Assembly: GCA_029777335.1 (NCBI GenBank)
Contig: JAKOSN010000060.1
Location: 1 to 63,669, forward strand
Length of the DNA: 63,669 nt
Source: Planctomycetota bacterium
GTDB lineage: Bacteria; Planctomycetota; Planctomycetia; Gemmatales; Gemmataceae
Direction of reading: 5' to 3'
The position numbers and the translations under genes were made by a program. How positions within the stretch are numbered: the first letter of the stretch is position 1; each line of letters begins with the position of its first letter. Of this stretch, positions 1-8,454 are shown piece after piece. The notes below the pieces were generated by a model. It saw only the letters and a list, made by a program, of their open reading frames with translations, was not told where the DNA came from and did not search any database.

Positions 1-393
1 AAGATGTGCCAGAACTGGGGGTTCAAGAAGCTGGGCGCGAAACATTACCACGAATCGATGGGAGAGATGAAGCACGCCGAGAAGTTGATCGATCGCATCC
101 TCTTTCTGGAAGGGGTGCCCGAGATCGCGCGTTACGATGTGATCCGGGTGGGGACCAACGTCAAGGAGCAGTTCGAGTACGACCTGGCCCTGGAGATGGG
201 AGGCGCCAAGCATTACAACGCCACGATCGAACTCTGTTCGCGGTTACAGGATCACGGCACACGGGAATTGCTGGAACCGATCCTGGTCGAATCCGAGGAA
301 CACGTCGACTGGCTGGAAACCCAGCTGCAGCTGATCGAGGCGGTCGGACTGCAGAATTACTTGACCGAGCAAATTGGCGAGGCGAGCGAATAA
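1..393 (+). CDS. bfr: Bacterioferritin, 5' end missing (window edge)
   Basis: Iron-storage ferritin that oxidises Fe(II) and stores the mineral in a 24-subunit shell, with haem between subunits. The frame is open from base 1, so the first 30 or so residues lie outside the window. What remains aligns along its whole length with E. coli Bfr: the haem-ligand Met in GEMKHAEK, ferroxidase ligands (E and H of EMKHAE, E of DLALE, E and H of EEHVDWLE), and the C-terminal GLQNYL segment. The 3' end overlaps the convergent BFD-type ferredoxin gene by 37 bp, an apt partner because Bfd-like proteins reduce bacterioferritin to release iron. Confidence 0.95.
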   Translation, partial: KMCQNWGFKKLGAKHYHESMGEMKHAEKLIDRILFLEGVPEIARYDVIRVGTNVKEQFEYDLALEMGGAKHYNATIELCSRLQDHGTRELLEPILVESEEHVDWLETQLQLIEAVGLQNYLTEQIGEASE

Positions 394-611
394 CGGTGTT
401 CTTCGAGACATTGGCGAAGGCGTCGGTGGCACGCGTTGCACCCGGTGCCTGCGCCGGTGTGCTCGCGAATTTCCTGCAGCGTTTGCAGGCCGAGACGCGT
501 AATCGCCTCAATCACCATTTCCTCGGTGACCTGAAGGCAGCGGCAAAGGAATTGCCCCTGGCAGTCATTGCAGTTGTGAGAAGCACACATCCCATCCATT
601 GGCAAACCCAC
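357..611 (-). CDS. bfd: BFD-like [2Fe-2S] ferredoxin (bacterioferritin-associated type)
   Basis: Small protein (84 aa from the GTG at 611; ATGs at 599 and 590 are alternatives and no start has a clear ribosome binding site). It carries the BFD-domain cysteine pattern CxC (about residues 23 and 25) and CxxC (about 58 and 61) around a short helical segment. In E. coli, Bfd docks on bacterioferritin and donates electrons that mobilise stored iron. Three further cysteines near the N-terminus (CASHNCNDC) are not part of the usual cluster and could bind metal. It faces bfr tail to tail with overlapping 3' ends and lies downstream of cydAB on the same strand. A NirB/NasB-type BFD fragment is excluded because the domain stands alone. 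Confidence 0.85.
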   Translation of the reverse strand: MGLPMDGMCASHNCNDCQGQFLCRCLQVTEEMVIEAITRLGLQTLQEIREHTGAGTGCNACHRRLRQCLEEHRYSLASPICSVK

Positions 612-752
612 AAAGAAGCGAGGGTGGTGGGGAAGACCGTCTCAACGGATTGCTATTGAGATTCAGTCTCATATCCATCCTAGCGGTTCGCGGGAGCCTG
701 TCAAGGGCACAGCCGTCCGGTTGTGTCGAGACGCCTCGGCGCCCGGTGTTAC

Positions 753-1781
753 TTAGTAGCTGAACTTGCTCATCTTCACCTTGCCGCGAAAGACCCAGTA
801 GACGACTGCGGTGTAGGACAGCACAAACGGCATCCCCAGGAACGCGATGATTTGCATCGTTTGCAGCGTTTGCTCCGACGAGGCGGCATTGTCCACTCGC
901 AGACTGTGGGCCGGATCGACGCTGGAAACGATCATGTAGGGGAAGAGGGTCAGGCCAAAGAGAAAGGTAAACGCGGCGATGGTACAGGCGGAGGAAATAA
1001 AGGCATCGAAGGGGCGCCCCTGATAGATGGCGCGGGGGATATTGGCGATCGCCAGCACGTTCAGGAGGGGCACAACGATGGCCCAGGGAAACCGCTGGTA
1101 CTTGGCAGTGGCCTCGGGGATGAAACTCAGCGTGGCAACGCTGGTCAACAGATACATCGCCAAAAAGAGAAAGAAGGTCCGCCACATCCAGCGCTGCACA
1201 CGTTGCTGCAGATCTCCCTCGGTTTTCAGATAGAGATAGATCGAGCCGTGCATGGCAAAGGTGGAGACGGCGAAGAGGCCCACGAGGATCGGGTAGGGGT
1301 GGAGCAGACCCAGAAGGCCAATGCGAATATCGCCGTGCTCATCGAGCGGAAGTCCCTTGATCGAGTTGCCGACGGCCACGCCGAACAGGAAGGTTGCGAC
1401 CGCACTCGCCACACAGAAGGCGACATCCCAGAACTGGCGCCAGAGTCGGGCCTCCATTTTGCTGCGAAACTCCATCGACACTCCGCGAAAGATCAGGCAA
1501 CACAGCAGCATCATGAAGGCGGTATAAAACCCGGAGAATGCCGAGGCGTAGGCATTGGGAAAGGCGGCGAAGAGTGCCCCGCCGAACACCACCAGCCAGA
1601 CCTCGTTGCCATCCCAGAGCGGACCGATGGAGTTCATCAGAATGCGCCGATCCTGGTCGGTGCGCACACAAAGATGCAGGATGCCGACTCCCAGATCGAA
1701 ACCGTCCAGGATGGCGTACCCGGCCATGAGAATGCCGAGCAGCACAAACCAGAAGAGTTGCAGCGAGGTGATGCCATCCAT
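753..1781 (-). CDS. cydB: Cytochrome bd-type ubiquinol oxidase subunit II
   Basis: Membrane subunit (342 aa) of a haem-copper-independent terminal oxidase that reduces O2 with quinol electrons. It has the CydB start (LQLFWFVLLGILMAGYAILD followed by GFDLG), the GPLWDGNEVWLV motif and repeated hydrophobic helices. The ATG at 1781 has AGGAG just upstream and lies 4 bp after the cydA stop, so the two are cotranscribed. An upstream in-frame extension to 1910 would overlap cydA and is rejected. Confidence 0.95.
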   Translation of the reverse strand: MDGITSLQLFWFVLLGILMAGYAILDGFDLGVGILHLCVRTDQDRRILMNSIGPLWDGNEVWLVVFGGALFAAFPNAYASAFSGFYTAFMMLLCCLIFRGVSMEFRSKMEARLWRQFWDVAFCVASAVATFLFGVAVGNSIKGLPLDEHGDIRIGLLGLLHPYPILVGLFAVSTFAMHGSIYLYLKTEGDLQQRVQRWMWRTFFLFLAMYLLTSVATLSFIPEATAKYQRFPWAIVVPLLNVLAIANIPRAIYQGRPFDAFISSACTIAAFTFLFGLTLFPYMIVSSVDPAHSLRVDNAASSEQTLQTMQIIAFLGMPFVLSYTAVVYWVFRGKVKMSKFSY

Positions 1782-1785
1782 TGTA

Positions 1786-3255
1786 TTACTCCTGGTTGTC
1801 CGGAGAGGTGAGCGAACGACCACGCGCCGCAAGGCTTCCCGCCGCCTCGAACAGATCGCCGGGTCGAGCGCCCGGAGAAACCGGCTCCTCCGGTTCCTCG
1901 TCGGGGCCATGTTGAATCTTGCTATTGAGGACGAACACCCAGACCAGGAAGAGCATCAGGTAGACAAAGCCGAACATCAAAATGGAGGCGAGCACCTGAT
2001 CGGCCGCCACGCTCGGTGACACCCCGTCGGCAGTGCGCAGCTGACCATAGACAATCCACGGTTGGCGCCCAACCTCCGCGGCGATCCAGCCGACCTGGTT
2101 CGCGAGGTAGGCACCAACCACCGCCACCACGAAAATCCAGAGCAGCCAGCGCTTTTCAAAGAGAGTTCCTTTCCAGCGCAGATAGAGGGCAAACAGCGTC
2201 AACAGCACAAACAAGGTGCCGAGCCCCACCATGATATGAAAGCAGAGAAACGGGATCATGATTGGCGGTTTATCGGCCCGCGTCGCGGGGCGATCCAGCC
2301 CCGGAATCGCGGCGCGATCCATGCCGACCACCGGGGTAGTCAGATCGCCGTGGACCAGCAGGCTCAATCCCGCGGGAAAATAGACCGCATGATCGACCTG
2401 CTCCCGTTCCGGATCGGGAATGCCAAAAAGCAGCAGCGGCGTTCCTCCCTCCGTGGAATGAAAGTGTGCCTCGAAGGCAGCCAACTTGGCCGGCTGATGG
2501 TTGGCCACCTCGACTCCCGAGGCGTGTCCGGTGAGTCCCGAACCCAGCGAGGCCAACGCCCCGAAAATCAGGGCGAGCGTGAACGAGCGGCGAGCAAAAT
2601 CGAGATGGCGGCCGCGCAGAATGTAGAAGGCGCAGATGCTCATCACGAAGAAGGCTCCCAGGACGAAGGATCCCATGAGCACATGCGCCAGCCGGATCAT
2701 CGACGAGGGATTGAAGACCATCGCCCAGAAATCAACCACCTCGGCGCGGCCGTTGCGAATCACGGACCCGGCGGGCGTTTGTTGCCAGGAGTTGGCCACC
2801 ACAATCCAGATGGCGGAAAAGATGGAGCCCAGCGCCACCATCAAGGTCGCAAAGAAGTGCATGCGCGGCGACACGCGGTCCCAACCGAAAACGAGGACTG
2901 CGAGAAAGCCCGATTCCAGAAAGAAGGCGAAAATCCCCTCCGCCGCCAGTGCCGAGCCAAAGACATCCCCCACAAAGCGAGAGTAGTGCGCCCAGTTGGT
3001 GCCGAACTGGAACTCCATGACAATCCCGGTTGCCACCCCCATCGCAAAATTCACGGCAAAGATGCGGGTCCAGAAGCGCGTCATGCCATGGTACTGGCGC
3101 TGGCCCGTTTTGAGATACATCCCTTCCATGAAAACCATCAACGTGCCCAGGCCAATCGACAGGGGCGGGAAAAGATAGTGGAACATCACGGTCAGCGCAA
3201 ACTGTAGCCGCGACAACGTTAATACATCCAGTTCCACGATTGCGCCCTCCACCAC
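1786..3255 (-). CDS. cydA: Cytochrome bd-type ubiquinol oxidase subunit I
   Basis: Catalytic subunit (489 aa) of the bd-type oxidase, partner of the CydB encoded 4 bp downstream. Visible key residues: axial haem His in [11 protein letters not shown] and [10 protein letters not shown], the Met of HIMVGLG, the two acidic residues of [14 protein letters not shown], the quinol-site Lys and Glu of QPAKLAAFE, and GWxxxExGRQPW. The loop after the quinol site is short, as in the cyanide-insensitive (CioA-like) branch rather than the long-loop E. coli form. The E. coli Arg two residues before the Met is His here. The start is uncertain: GTG codons at 3255, 3252 and 3237 are all possible. Confidence 0.95.
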   Translation of the reverse strand: MVEGAIVELDVLTLSRLQFALTVMFHYLFPPLSIGLGTLMVFMEGMYLKTGQRQYHGMTRFWTRIFAVNFAMGVATGIVMEFQFGTNWAHYSRFVGDVFGSALAAEGIFAFFLESGFLAVLVFGWDRVSPRMHFFATLMVALGSIFSAIWIVVANSWQQTPAGSVIRNGRAEVVDFWAMVFNPSSMIRLAHVLMGSFVLGAFFVMSICAFYILRGRHLDFARRSFTLALIFGALASLGSGLTGHASGVEVANHQPAKLAAFEAHFHSTEGGTPLLLFGIPDPEREQVDHAVYFPAGLSLLVHGDLTTPVVGMDRAAIPGLDRPATRADKPPIMIPFLCFHIMVGLGTLFVLLTLFALYLRWKGTLFEKRWLLWIFVVAVVGAYLANQVGWIAAEVGRQPWIVYGQLRTADGVSPSVAADQVLASILMFGFVYLMLFLVWVFVLNSKIQHGPDEEPEEPVSPGARPGDLFEAAGSLAARGRSLTSPDNQE

Positions 3256-3325
3256 CGCGTGCGAAAAAGCCCTGTGGCATCAAATAAACCGAGCGCGGAG
3301 TCGTCAAGCAACAAGAGGTGCGCAC

Positions 3326-3344
3326 GCTTGCTCCTTTCGCAAGC
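3326..3344. other. Hairpin in the cydA / cytochrome c divergent region
   Basis: GCTTGC and GCAAGC form a perfect 6-bp stem around a 7-nt loop. It lies in the 213-bp gap between the divergently transcribed cydA and the propeller-cytochrome gene, where promoters for both must lie. No convincing -35/-10 pair was identified there, so its role (operator or leader structure) is unknown. Confidence 0.3.
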
Positions 3345-3468
3345 TCATCTGGCAGGGGCGGTGCGCGACGAGCCTGAAAACCTCCTCTAAGGCGCCTGTC
3401 CGCACGAGTAAGGAGAGACGTTGACCTTTCCCCAGCGATTTTTCCTGCCGTGGAACAAAGGAGTAAGC

Positions 3469-5298
3469 GTGCGACGGATTCTGCCCTTCAGCCTCGCTGG
3501 TTTGCTCGTGGTGGTAATGCTGATTCCGGTTCGCCATGCTTCCCCCACCAGTCAGGCCACCGAGCCAACCGCAAGCCAGCCGGTTTCTGATCGCTCGCCG
3601 GTTGATCTTCTGCTCACCCGGGATGAAAAGCATCTCCTCACGGTCAATCAGACTGCCGGGACGGTGTCGCTGGTTCGACTTGCCGATAGCCGCATTCTCG
3701 ACGAGGTACGCTGTGGCAACCGTCCTTCCGCACTTGCCCTTACGCCCGATGAACGTCGGGTCCTGGTGACGGCGACCTTCTCCGGGGAATTGCATCTGCT
3801 GGAGTTGAAGGACGGCCGCCTGCGCCCAGGAGCGGTCCTGCGGCTGGGTTTTGAGCCGCGCGGATTGGCGATCTCGGCGGATGGCAAGCTGGCCTATGTC
3901 GCCCTGACGAGCGGGCACAAGGTGGCGGTGATCGATCTCACGACCAGGCAGGTGGTGCACCAGATTCCGGTGGGTCGCTGGCCGCGCTATCTGGCCTTGA
4001 GCGCGGATGGGAAGCGCCTGGCGGTGGGGGTGAATGGTGATGGTGGCGTGGCAGTGGTGGACCCTGTCGCGCGGAAGGTCCTTTTTACCGAGGATTTTGC
4101 GGGGCTGAATCTCGGTCAGATGCAGATTTCTGGCGATGGCCAGTTTGTGTACTTCCCCTGGATTGTCTATCGACGCAATCCGATCACGGCCAACAACATT
4201 CGCCTGGGCTGGGTGCTGGCCAGTCGCATTGCCCGGGTGCGCCTGGACCGAGCAGCTCGACGCGAAGCGATTGCCCTCGATCCCCCGGGGCAGGCGGTGG
4301 GCGATCCCCACGGACTGGCCTTGAGCCCTGATGAACGGTGGCTGGCCTGCGCGGCTTCTGGCACGCACGAATTGCTGATGTATCGCCTCAAGGGATTGCC
4401 CTGGCAAGATTATGGGGGACCGGGGGATCACATCCACCCCGACCTGCGCTCGGATCGCGAGCGGTTCTCCCGCATTCCGCTGGGCGGACGACCCATGGCG
4501 GTCCGCTATCAACGTGATGGCAAACGCATCTACGTCGCCAATTATCTGCTCAACGCGGTCCAAGTGGTCGATCCGGCCGAACGCAAGGTGGTGCGCACGA
4601 TTGCCCTGGGGGGCCCGAAAGAGCCGTCGGAGACGCGCCAGGGCGAAACGATCTTCTACGATGCTCAGCGCTCCCTCGATCAGTGGTATAGCTGCCACAG
4701 TTGCCACTATGAGGGGCACACCAACGCCCAGGTGATGGATACGCGCAACGATGGTCGGTTTGGCAACTTCAAGACGGTGCTAACCCTGCGGAATGTCACT
4801 CACACGGGGCCGTGGACCTGGCACGGTTGGCAAAAGGATCTGAACGCGGGGTTACGCAAATCAATGGTCGATACCATGCTCCCCAACGGGGCGCCCAGCG
4901 AGACAGACGTCAAGGCGCTCCGTGCGTTTCTGGACACCTTGCAGTCTCCACCCAATCCCTATTTGCAGGCCGATGGTTCCCTCACGGAAGCCGCCAAACG
5001 GGGACGCGAGGTGTTTCGTGGCGAAAAGGCTGGATGTGTCCGCTGTCATTCCGGCGCGTACTTCACCGACGGCAAGATTCACGATGTGGGGCTTGGTGCC
5101 CCTCAGGATGTCTATCGGGGCTTCAATACCCCGTCCTTGACTGGGGTTCATGATCGCGTTCTCTATCTGCACGATGGACGGGCAAGTACCCTGGAGGAGG
5201 TGCTCAAAGGAGCGCACGATCCCGATAAGGTGCTTGGTCGAGGCAAGCTCACGGAGACGGAGTTACGTGATCTCATTGAGTATCTTAAATCTCTTTAA
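3469..5298 (+). CDS. Exported beta-propeller protein with di-haem cytochrome c domain
   Basis: 609 aa. A start at GTG 3469 is chosen because AAAGGAG lies 6 bases before it and the protein then begins with a signal peptide (MRRILPFSLAGLLVVVML). Residues about 40-390 are YVTN/WD40-like blades (repeats of the type 'PRGLAISADGKLAYVAL' and 'KRIYVANYLLNAVQVVD'). The C-terminal part holds two haem c sites, CHSCH (about 409-413) and CVRCH (about 523-527), in a layout resembling bacterial di-haem peroxidase/MauG-like proteins. It probably acts in the periplasm in electron transfer or oxidation of an unknown substrate. The exported thioredoxin-fold gene follows 58 bp downstream on the same strand. Whether it is a peroxidase is not shown by the sequence. 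Confidence 0.85.
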   Translation: MRRILPFSLAGLLVVVMLIPVRHASPTSQATEPTASQPVSDRSPVDLLLTRDEKHLLTVNQTAGTVSLVRLADSRILDEVRCGNRPSALALTPDERRVLVTATFSGELHLLELKDGRLRPGAVLRLGFEPRGLAISADGKLAYVALTSGHKVAVIDLTTRQVVHQIPVGRWPRYLALSADGKRLAVGVNGDGGVAVVDPVARKVLFTEDFAGLNLGQMQISGDGQFVYFPWIVYRRNPITANNIRLGWVLASRIARVRLDRAARREAIALDPPGQAVGDPHGLALSPDERWLACAASGTHELLMYRLKGLPWQDYGGPGDHIHPDLRSDRERFSRIPLGGRPMAVRYQRDGKRIYVANYLLNAVQVVDPAERKVVRTIALGGPKEPSETRQGETIFYDAQRSLDQWYSCHSCHYEGHTNAQVMDTRNDGRFGNFKTVLTLRNVTHTGPWTWHGWQKDLNAGLRKSMVDTMLPNGAPSETDVKALRAFLDTLQSPPNPYLQADGSLTEAAKRGREVFRGEKAGCVRCHSGAYFTDGKIHDVGLGAPQDVYRGFNTPSLTGVHDRVLYLHDGRASTLEEVLKGAHDPDKVLGRGKLTETELRDLIEYLKSL

Positions 5299-5356
5299 AG
5301 CAGCAACAGGTCCGATCCGAAGGTCGGACAGGACCGCAACCTGGAAGGAGTATCGC

Positions 5357-5956
5357 ATGATTCGTCGTCTGAGTAGCCTCGTGGTGGTGCTGGCACTGGC
5401 CGTGGTGCCCGCTCAGGCCGGAAAGTTCAACAGCAAGATCAGCATTGGCGACCCCGCCCCAACGTTCAGCAATCTCCCGGGTGCGGATGGCAAGTCGTAC
5501 TCTCTGGTCGACATGAAGGACAAGGATGTGGTGGTGGTCGTTGTAACCTGCAACCACTGTCCCGTCGCGGTCGCCTACGAGGATCGCATTATTGCCTTCA
5601 CCAAGAAGTACGCCGGGAAGGACAGCAAGGTCGGCATTATCGCCATCAACGTCAACACCAACGACCAGGACAAACTGGTCGCCATGACCCAGCGGGCCAA
5701 GGAGAAGGGGTTCAACTTTCCCTACGCCTACGATGAATCGCAGCAGATTGGCAAGGCACTGGGTGCTTCGGTGACACCGGAATTCTTCGTCTTCAACAAG
5801 GAACGCAAGCTCGTTTACATGGGCGCGATGGACGATTCCCAGAAGAGTCCGAAGGTCAACTACCTGGAAGCGGCGGTCGAAGCCACTCTCGCGGGGAAGT
5901 CGGTTGAGACCGCCGAGACGCGCGCGCGGGGTTGTGGGGTGCAGTACAAGAAGTAA
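5357..5956 (+). CDS. Exported thioredoxin-family protein (AhpC/redoxin type)
   Basis: 199 aa, ATG 5357 preceded by AAGGAG. Signal peptide ending near AQA (residues 1-21), then a redoxin fold starting with the IGDPAPTFSNL segment typical of the AhpC/TSA-redoxin group. The active-site pair is CNHC (about residues 65-68), followed by a conserved cis-Pro region (GASVTPEFFVF). A further Cys lies near the end (ARGCGVQY). Likely a periplasmic thiol oxidoreductase. It sits directly after a cytochrome c gene, which fits a role in thiol reduction for cytochrome or redox protein maturation, but that is inference. Confidence 0.85.
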   Translation: MIRRLSSLVVVLALAVVPAQAGKFNSKISIGDPAPTFSNLPGADGKSYSLVDMKDKDVVVVVVTCNHCPVAVAYEDRIIAFTKKYAGKDSKVGIIAINVNTNDQDKLVAMTQRAKEKGFNFPYAYDESQQIGKALGASVTPEFFVFNKERKLVYMGAMDDSQKSPKVNYLEAAVEATLAGKSVETAETRARGCGVQYKK

Positions 5957-5984
5957 CCACTCCGTTCGGCACGGGTCGTCATGT

Positions 5985-6029
5985 CGGGACAGCCTTCCTG
6001 TTGGGGAGCGCTGTCCCGGCCTGTTTTTT
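5985..6029 (+). terminator. Intrinsic terminator after the first thioredoxin-family gene
   Basis: A perfect 9-bp inverted repeat (CGGGACAGC / GCTGTCCCG) with a 16-nt loop is followed 5 bases later by six T residues. It lies 28 bp after the stop of the upstream gene and just before the ribosome binding site of the next thioredoxin-like gene, so the latter probably has its own promoter or depends on read-through. Confidence 0.75.
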
Positions 6030-6044
6030 CAGGAGTGATCTTTC

Positions 6045-6614
6045 ATGCCTGTCCGTTTCTGTCCGCGGTCTCTGCTCTGCGCCGGCGTTCTTGTCGTGCT
6101 CACTCTCAGTGGCTGTAGCGGGGGGAGTGTGTCCTCGTCCACGGGAGCCAGCGGATCGACCGGCGCTCCCTCCGCAGGCAGCATCACAGTGACGCCGGTG
6201 AGCTATGCCCAGCTGCAGGAGGCGATTGCCACGCACAAGGGGAAAGTGGTGGTCATCGATTTCTGGGCTGACTGGTGCACCACGTGCAAGGAGGAATTTC
6301 CGCACCTGGTCGAACTGCATCACAAATATGCGCCCCAGGGGTTGGTGTGCATGTCCTTGACTCTCGATGATAAGGAAGGCGAACCCGGCGCGCTGCGCTT
6401 TCTGGTCAAGAGCAAGGCCACCTTCCCGAACTACCGTTACGAGGATAAAGAAGAGTGGGGGGACCGGTTTGAGATGAAAGGGCCGCCCGCAGTCTTTGTC
6501 TACGGCCGCGATGGCAAACTGGCGCGCCGCTTTGATAGCAACGATCCTTCCAAACACTGGACCTATCAGGATGTTGAAGCGGAAGTGACGAAGCAACTGG
6601 CGGTCCAACCTTGA
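6045..6614 (+). CDS. TlpA-like thioredoxin lipoprotein
   Basis: 189 aa with a lipoprotein signal (LSGC lipobox, Cys 24), a Ser/Gly-rich linker, then a thioredoxin fold with the active site WCTTC (Cys 78 and 81) after VVVIDFWAD. Expected to be membrane-anchored outside the cytoplasm and to reduce or isomerise disulfides. It is clearly paralogous to the next gene (6672-7205): both have a HKGKVVV..WA.WCT.C core and a matching YRYEDKEEW segment, so this is a local duplication in which one copy gained a lipid anchor. Confidence 0.88.
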   Translation: MPVRFCPRSLLCAGVLVVLTLSGCSGGSVSSSTGASGSTGAPSAGSITVTPVSYAQLQEAIATHKGKVVVIDFWADWCTTCKEEFPHLVELHHKYAPQGLVCMSLTLDDKEGEPGALRFLVKSKATFPNYRYEDKEEWGDRFEMKGPPAVFVYGRDGKLARRFDSNDPSKHWTYQDVEAEVTKQLAVQP

Positions 6615-6671
6615 AGGGCTTGTGGTCCCCTGCTCTGAACGTTCCCCGTTGCCTTGTAAGGAGGAATCATC

Positions 6672-7205
6672 ATGTCGATGGTGCGTCGTGCCCTGCTGCT
6701 GGGGTTGCTGGCAGGTACCGTGGCGAGCCTGGTGGGGATCTCAGGAGAGATTCCCGCTGCACCCAGGGAAGCGACCAAGGTGGAACTGAAGACCGTCACC
6801 TACAAGGACTGGGAAAAGGTGCTGGCCAGCCACAAGGGGAAGGTGGTCGTGGTCGATGTCTGGGCCACCTGGTGCACCGCCTGCATGAAAAAATATCCTG
6901 ATTTTCTGGATCTCAATAAGCGCTATGCCGACAGGGGCGTGGTGTGTCTATCGCTGACCGTGGACGAGAAGGAGAACCATGCGCCAGCGCTCAAGTTCCT
7001 CACCGCCAAGAACTCGACCTTGCCGAATTATCGCTACGAGGACAAGGAGGAATGGCAGGATCAGTTCAAGCTCAAGGGGTTGCCAGTCACCTATGTCTTT
7101 GGCCGCGATGGCAAGCTGGTGAAGAAGTTCGATGTCAATGAGGAGGAATTCACCTTCAAGGATGTCGAGCAGGTGGTGCAGAAGGCGCTGGCAGCCAAAC
7201 CCTGA
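6672..7205 (+). CDS. TlpA-like thioredoxin, exported
   Basis: 177 aa, ATG 6672 with AAGGAGG upstream. Signal peptide without a lipobox Cys, then a thioredoxin fold with WCTAC (Cys 68 and 71), the cis-Pro turn in LKGLPVTYVFG and a charged C-terminus. It lies 57 bp after its paralogue at 6045-6614 and is likely cotranscribed with it. Substrates are unknown; the pair may serve different compartments (membrane-anchored against soluble). Confidence 0.88.
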   Translation: MSMVRRALLLGLLAGTVASLVGISGEIPAAPREATKVELKTVTYKDWEKVLASHKGKVVVVDVWATWCTACMKKYPDFLDLNKRYADRGVVCLSLTVDEKENHAPALKFLTAKNSTLPNYRYEDKEEWQDQFKLKGLPVTYVFGRDGKLVKKFDVNEEEFTFKDVEQVVQKALAAKP

Positions 7206-7274
7206 TGGTCCTTCGCTCGCCTGCTTGCGTGGAAGGGCGCAAGACTGGAAGCGTTGCAACGAAGACTGAGGTAG

Positions 7275-7299
7275 GAGGAGGCTTCCCGGGAGCCTCCTC
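7275..7299 (+). terminator. Hairpin, probable terminator after the thioredoxin cluster
   Basis: Perfect 9-bp inverted repeat GAGGAGGCT / AGCCTCCTC around the loop TCCCGGG, 70 bp after the stop of the second TlpA-like gene and before the ABC transporter. No T-tract follows, so it may need a termination factor. Confidence 0.5.
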
Positions 7300-7394
7300 T
7301 ATCCAGGAGGGGCGCAATCCATAACCTATAGGTGCGCTGGTTGTTGCCCCGACTTCCGACTCCTCAGTCCGATCAACCTCCAGGTGAGTGGTTC

Positions 7395-8435
7395 ATGGAT
7401 CCTTCGCACGACAGCCATATCTCCGCCGATCCTCGTCCTGCGCCGCGATCAGACCGCTTCCCTGCGCTCCAGGCGGGTCGACACCCCGTTGTCGAGGTTC
7501 GCGATCTGGTCAAGGAATACGGCAAAATTCGAGCGCTCAAGGGCGTCTCCCTGAGCGTGCAGCGTGGCGAGATTTTTGGGCTGCTGGGTCAGAATGGGGC
7601 CGGCAAGACCACCATGATCAAGATTCTGCTCGGCATTGCCCGTCTGACCTCGGGGGAGGCAGAGATGCTGGGCGAACCCTGTGGCACAGCCCGCGTACGC
7701 AAGCAAATTGGCTATCTCCCCGAGGATCATCGTTTCCCGGATTATCACTCCGCTAACAGCCTGCTGGACTTCTATGGCAGCTTGGTTGAGATGCCGCGTG
7801 CGCTCAAGCAGAAGCGCATCGAGGAATGTCTCAAGATTGTCGGCCTGACCGATCGGCAGCACTACAAGATCCGCACCTATTCCAAGGGGATGAAGCAACG
7901 TCTGGGGATCGCGCAGGCGATGCTACACTCTCCGGGGTTGATCTTTCTCGATGAGCCGACCGACGGGGTGGATCCCGTGGGCCGGCGCGAGATCCGTGAT
8001 CTGCTGATGGAGATGAAATCGCAGGGAACGACCATCTTTGTCAATTCTCACCTGCTGGGCGAGGTGGAATTGATCTGCGATCGGGTGGCGATTCTGCAGC
8101 GGGGAGAGTTGATCCGCGAGGGCGACATCAAATCACTCACCGAAAAACGGGGCTATTACCTCGTGGGTCTGGCACCCAACCAGACCTTTCCCGAGGCGGA
8201 GGTGGCAGCCCTGGGCTACGAGGTTCGGGCCGCGGCCAACCGCGAACGCTGGGAAATTAGCCTGCGCGAGGGCCAGAGTATTGATCCGGTCGTGGATTTC
8301 CTGCGCTCACGCCAACTGAGTTTGCGTCACCTCAGTGAGAAACGTCAAAGCCTGGAAGATCTCTTCTTGCAAACCGTGGATGCGGCCGAACCCGGCGTGG
8401 ATCGGCGACCAGGCGGACGTCAACCCGCGCGCTAG
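7395..8435 (+). CDS. ABC transporter ATP-binding protein
   Basis: 346 aa from ATG 7395 (AGGTGAG upstream). A nucleotide-binding domain with Walker A GQNGAGKTT, signature YSKGMKQ (in place of LSGGQ), Walker B LIFLDEPTDGVD and the H-loop His of NSHLLGE. The C-terminal 100 or so residues are a DUF4162-like tail seen in ABC-2 exporters of the CcmA/DrrA group. The permease gene starts 19 bp downstream. Exported substrate unknown. Confidence 0.92.
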   Translation: MDPSHDSHISADPRPAPRSDRFPALQAGRHPVVEVRDLVKEYGKIRALKGVSLSVQRGEIFGLLGQNGAGKTTMIKILLGIARLTSGEAEMLGEPCGTARVRKQIGYLPEDHRFPDYHSANSLLDFYGSLVEMPRALKQKRIEECLKIVGLTDRQHYKIRTYSKGMKQRLGIAQAMLHSPGLIFLDEPTDGVDPVGRREIRDLLMEMKSQGTTIFVNSHLLGEVELICDRVAILQRGELIREGDIKSLTEKRGYYLVGLAPNQTFPEAEVAALGYEVRAAANRERWEISLREGQSIDPVVDFLRSRQLSLRHLSEKRQSLEDLFLQTVDAAEPGVDRRPGGRQPAR

Positions 8436-8454
8436 ACGAAACGAGACTCCCATC

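Noticed and set aside
1786..3255. Loss of a haem-ligand Met in CydA at [12 protein letters not shown]
   Set aside because: The ligand Met belongs to the HIMVGLG segment further upstream, which is intact; the GWxxxExGRQPW motif supplies a Glu, also present.
3421..3468. TTG start at 3421 for the propeller cytochrome
   Set aside because: The GTG at 3469 has a proper ribosome binding site and gives a clean signal peptide; the TTG version adds 16 residues that spoil it.
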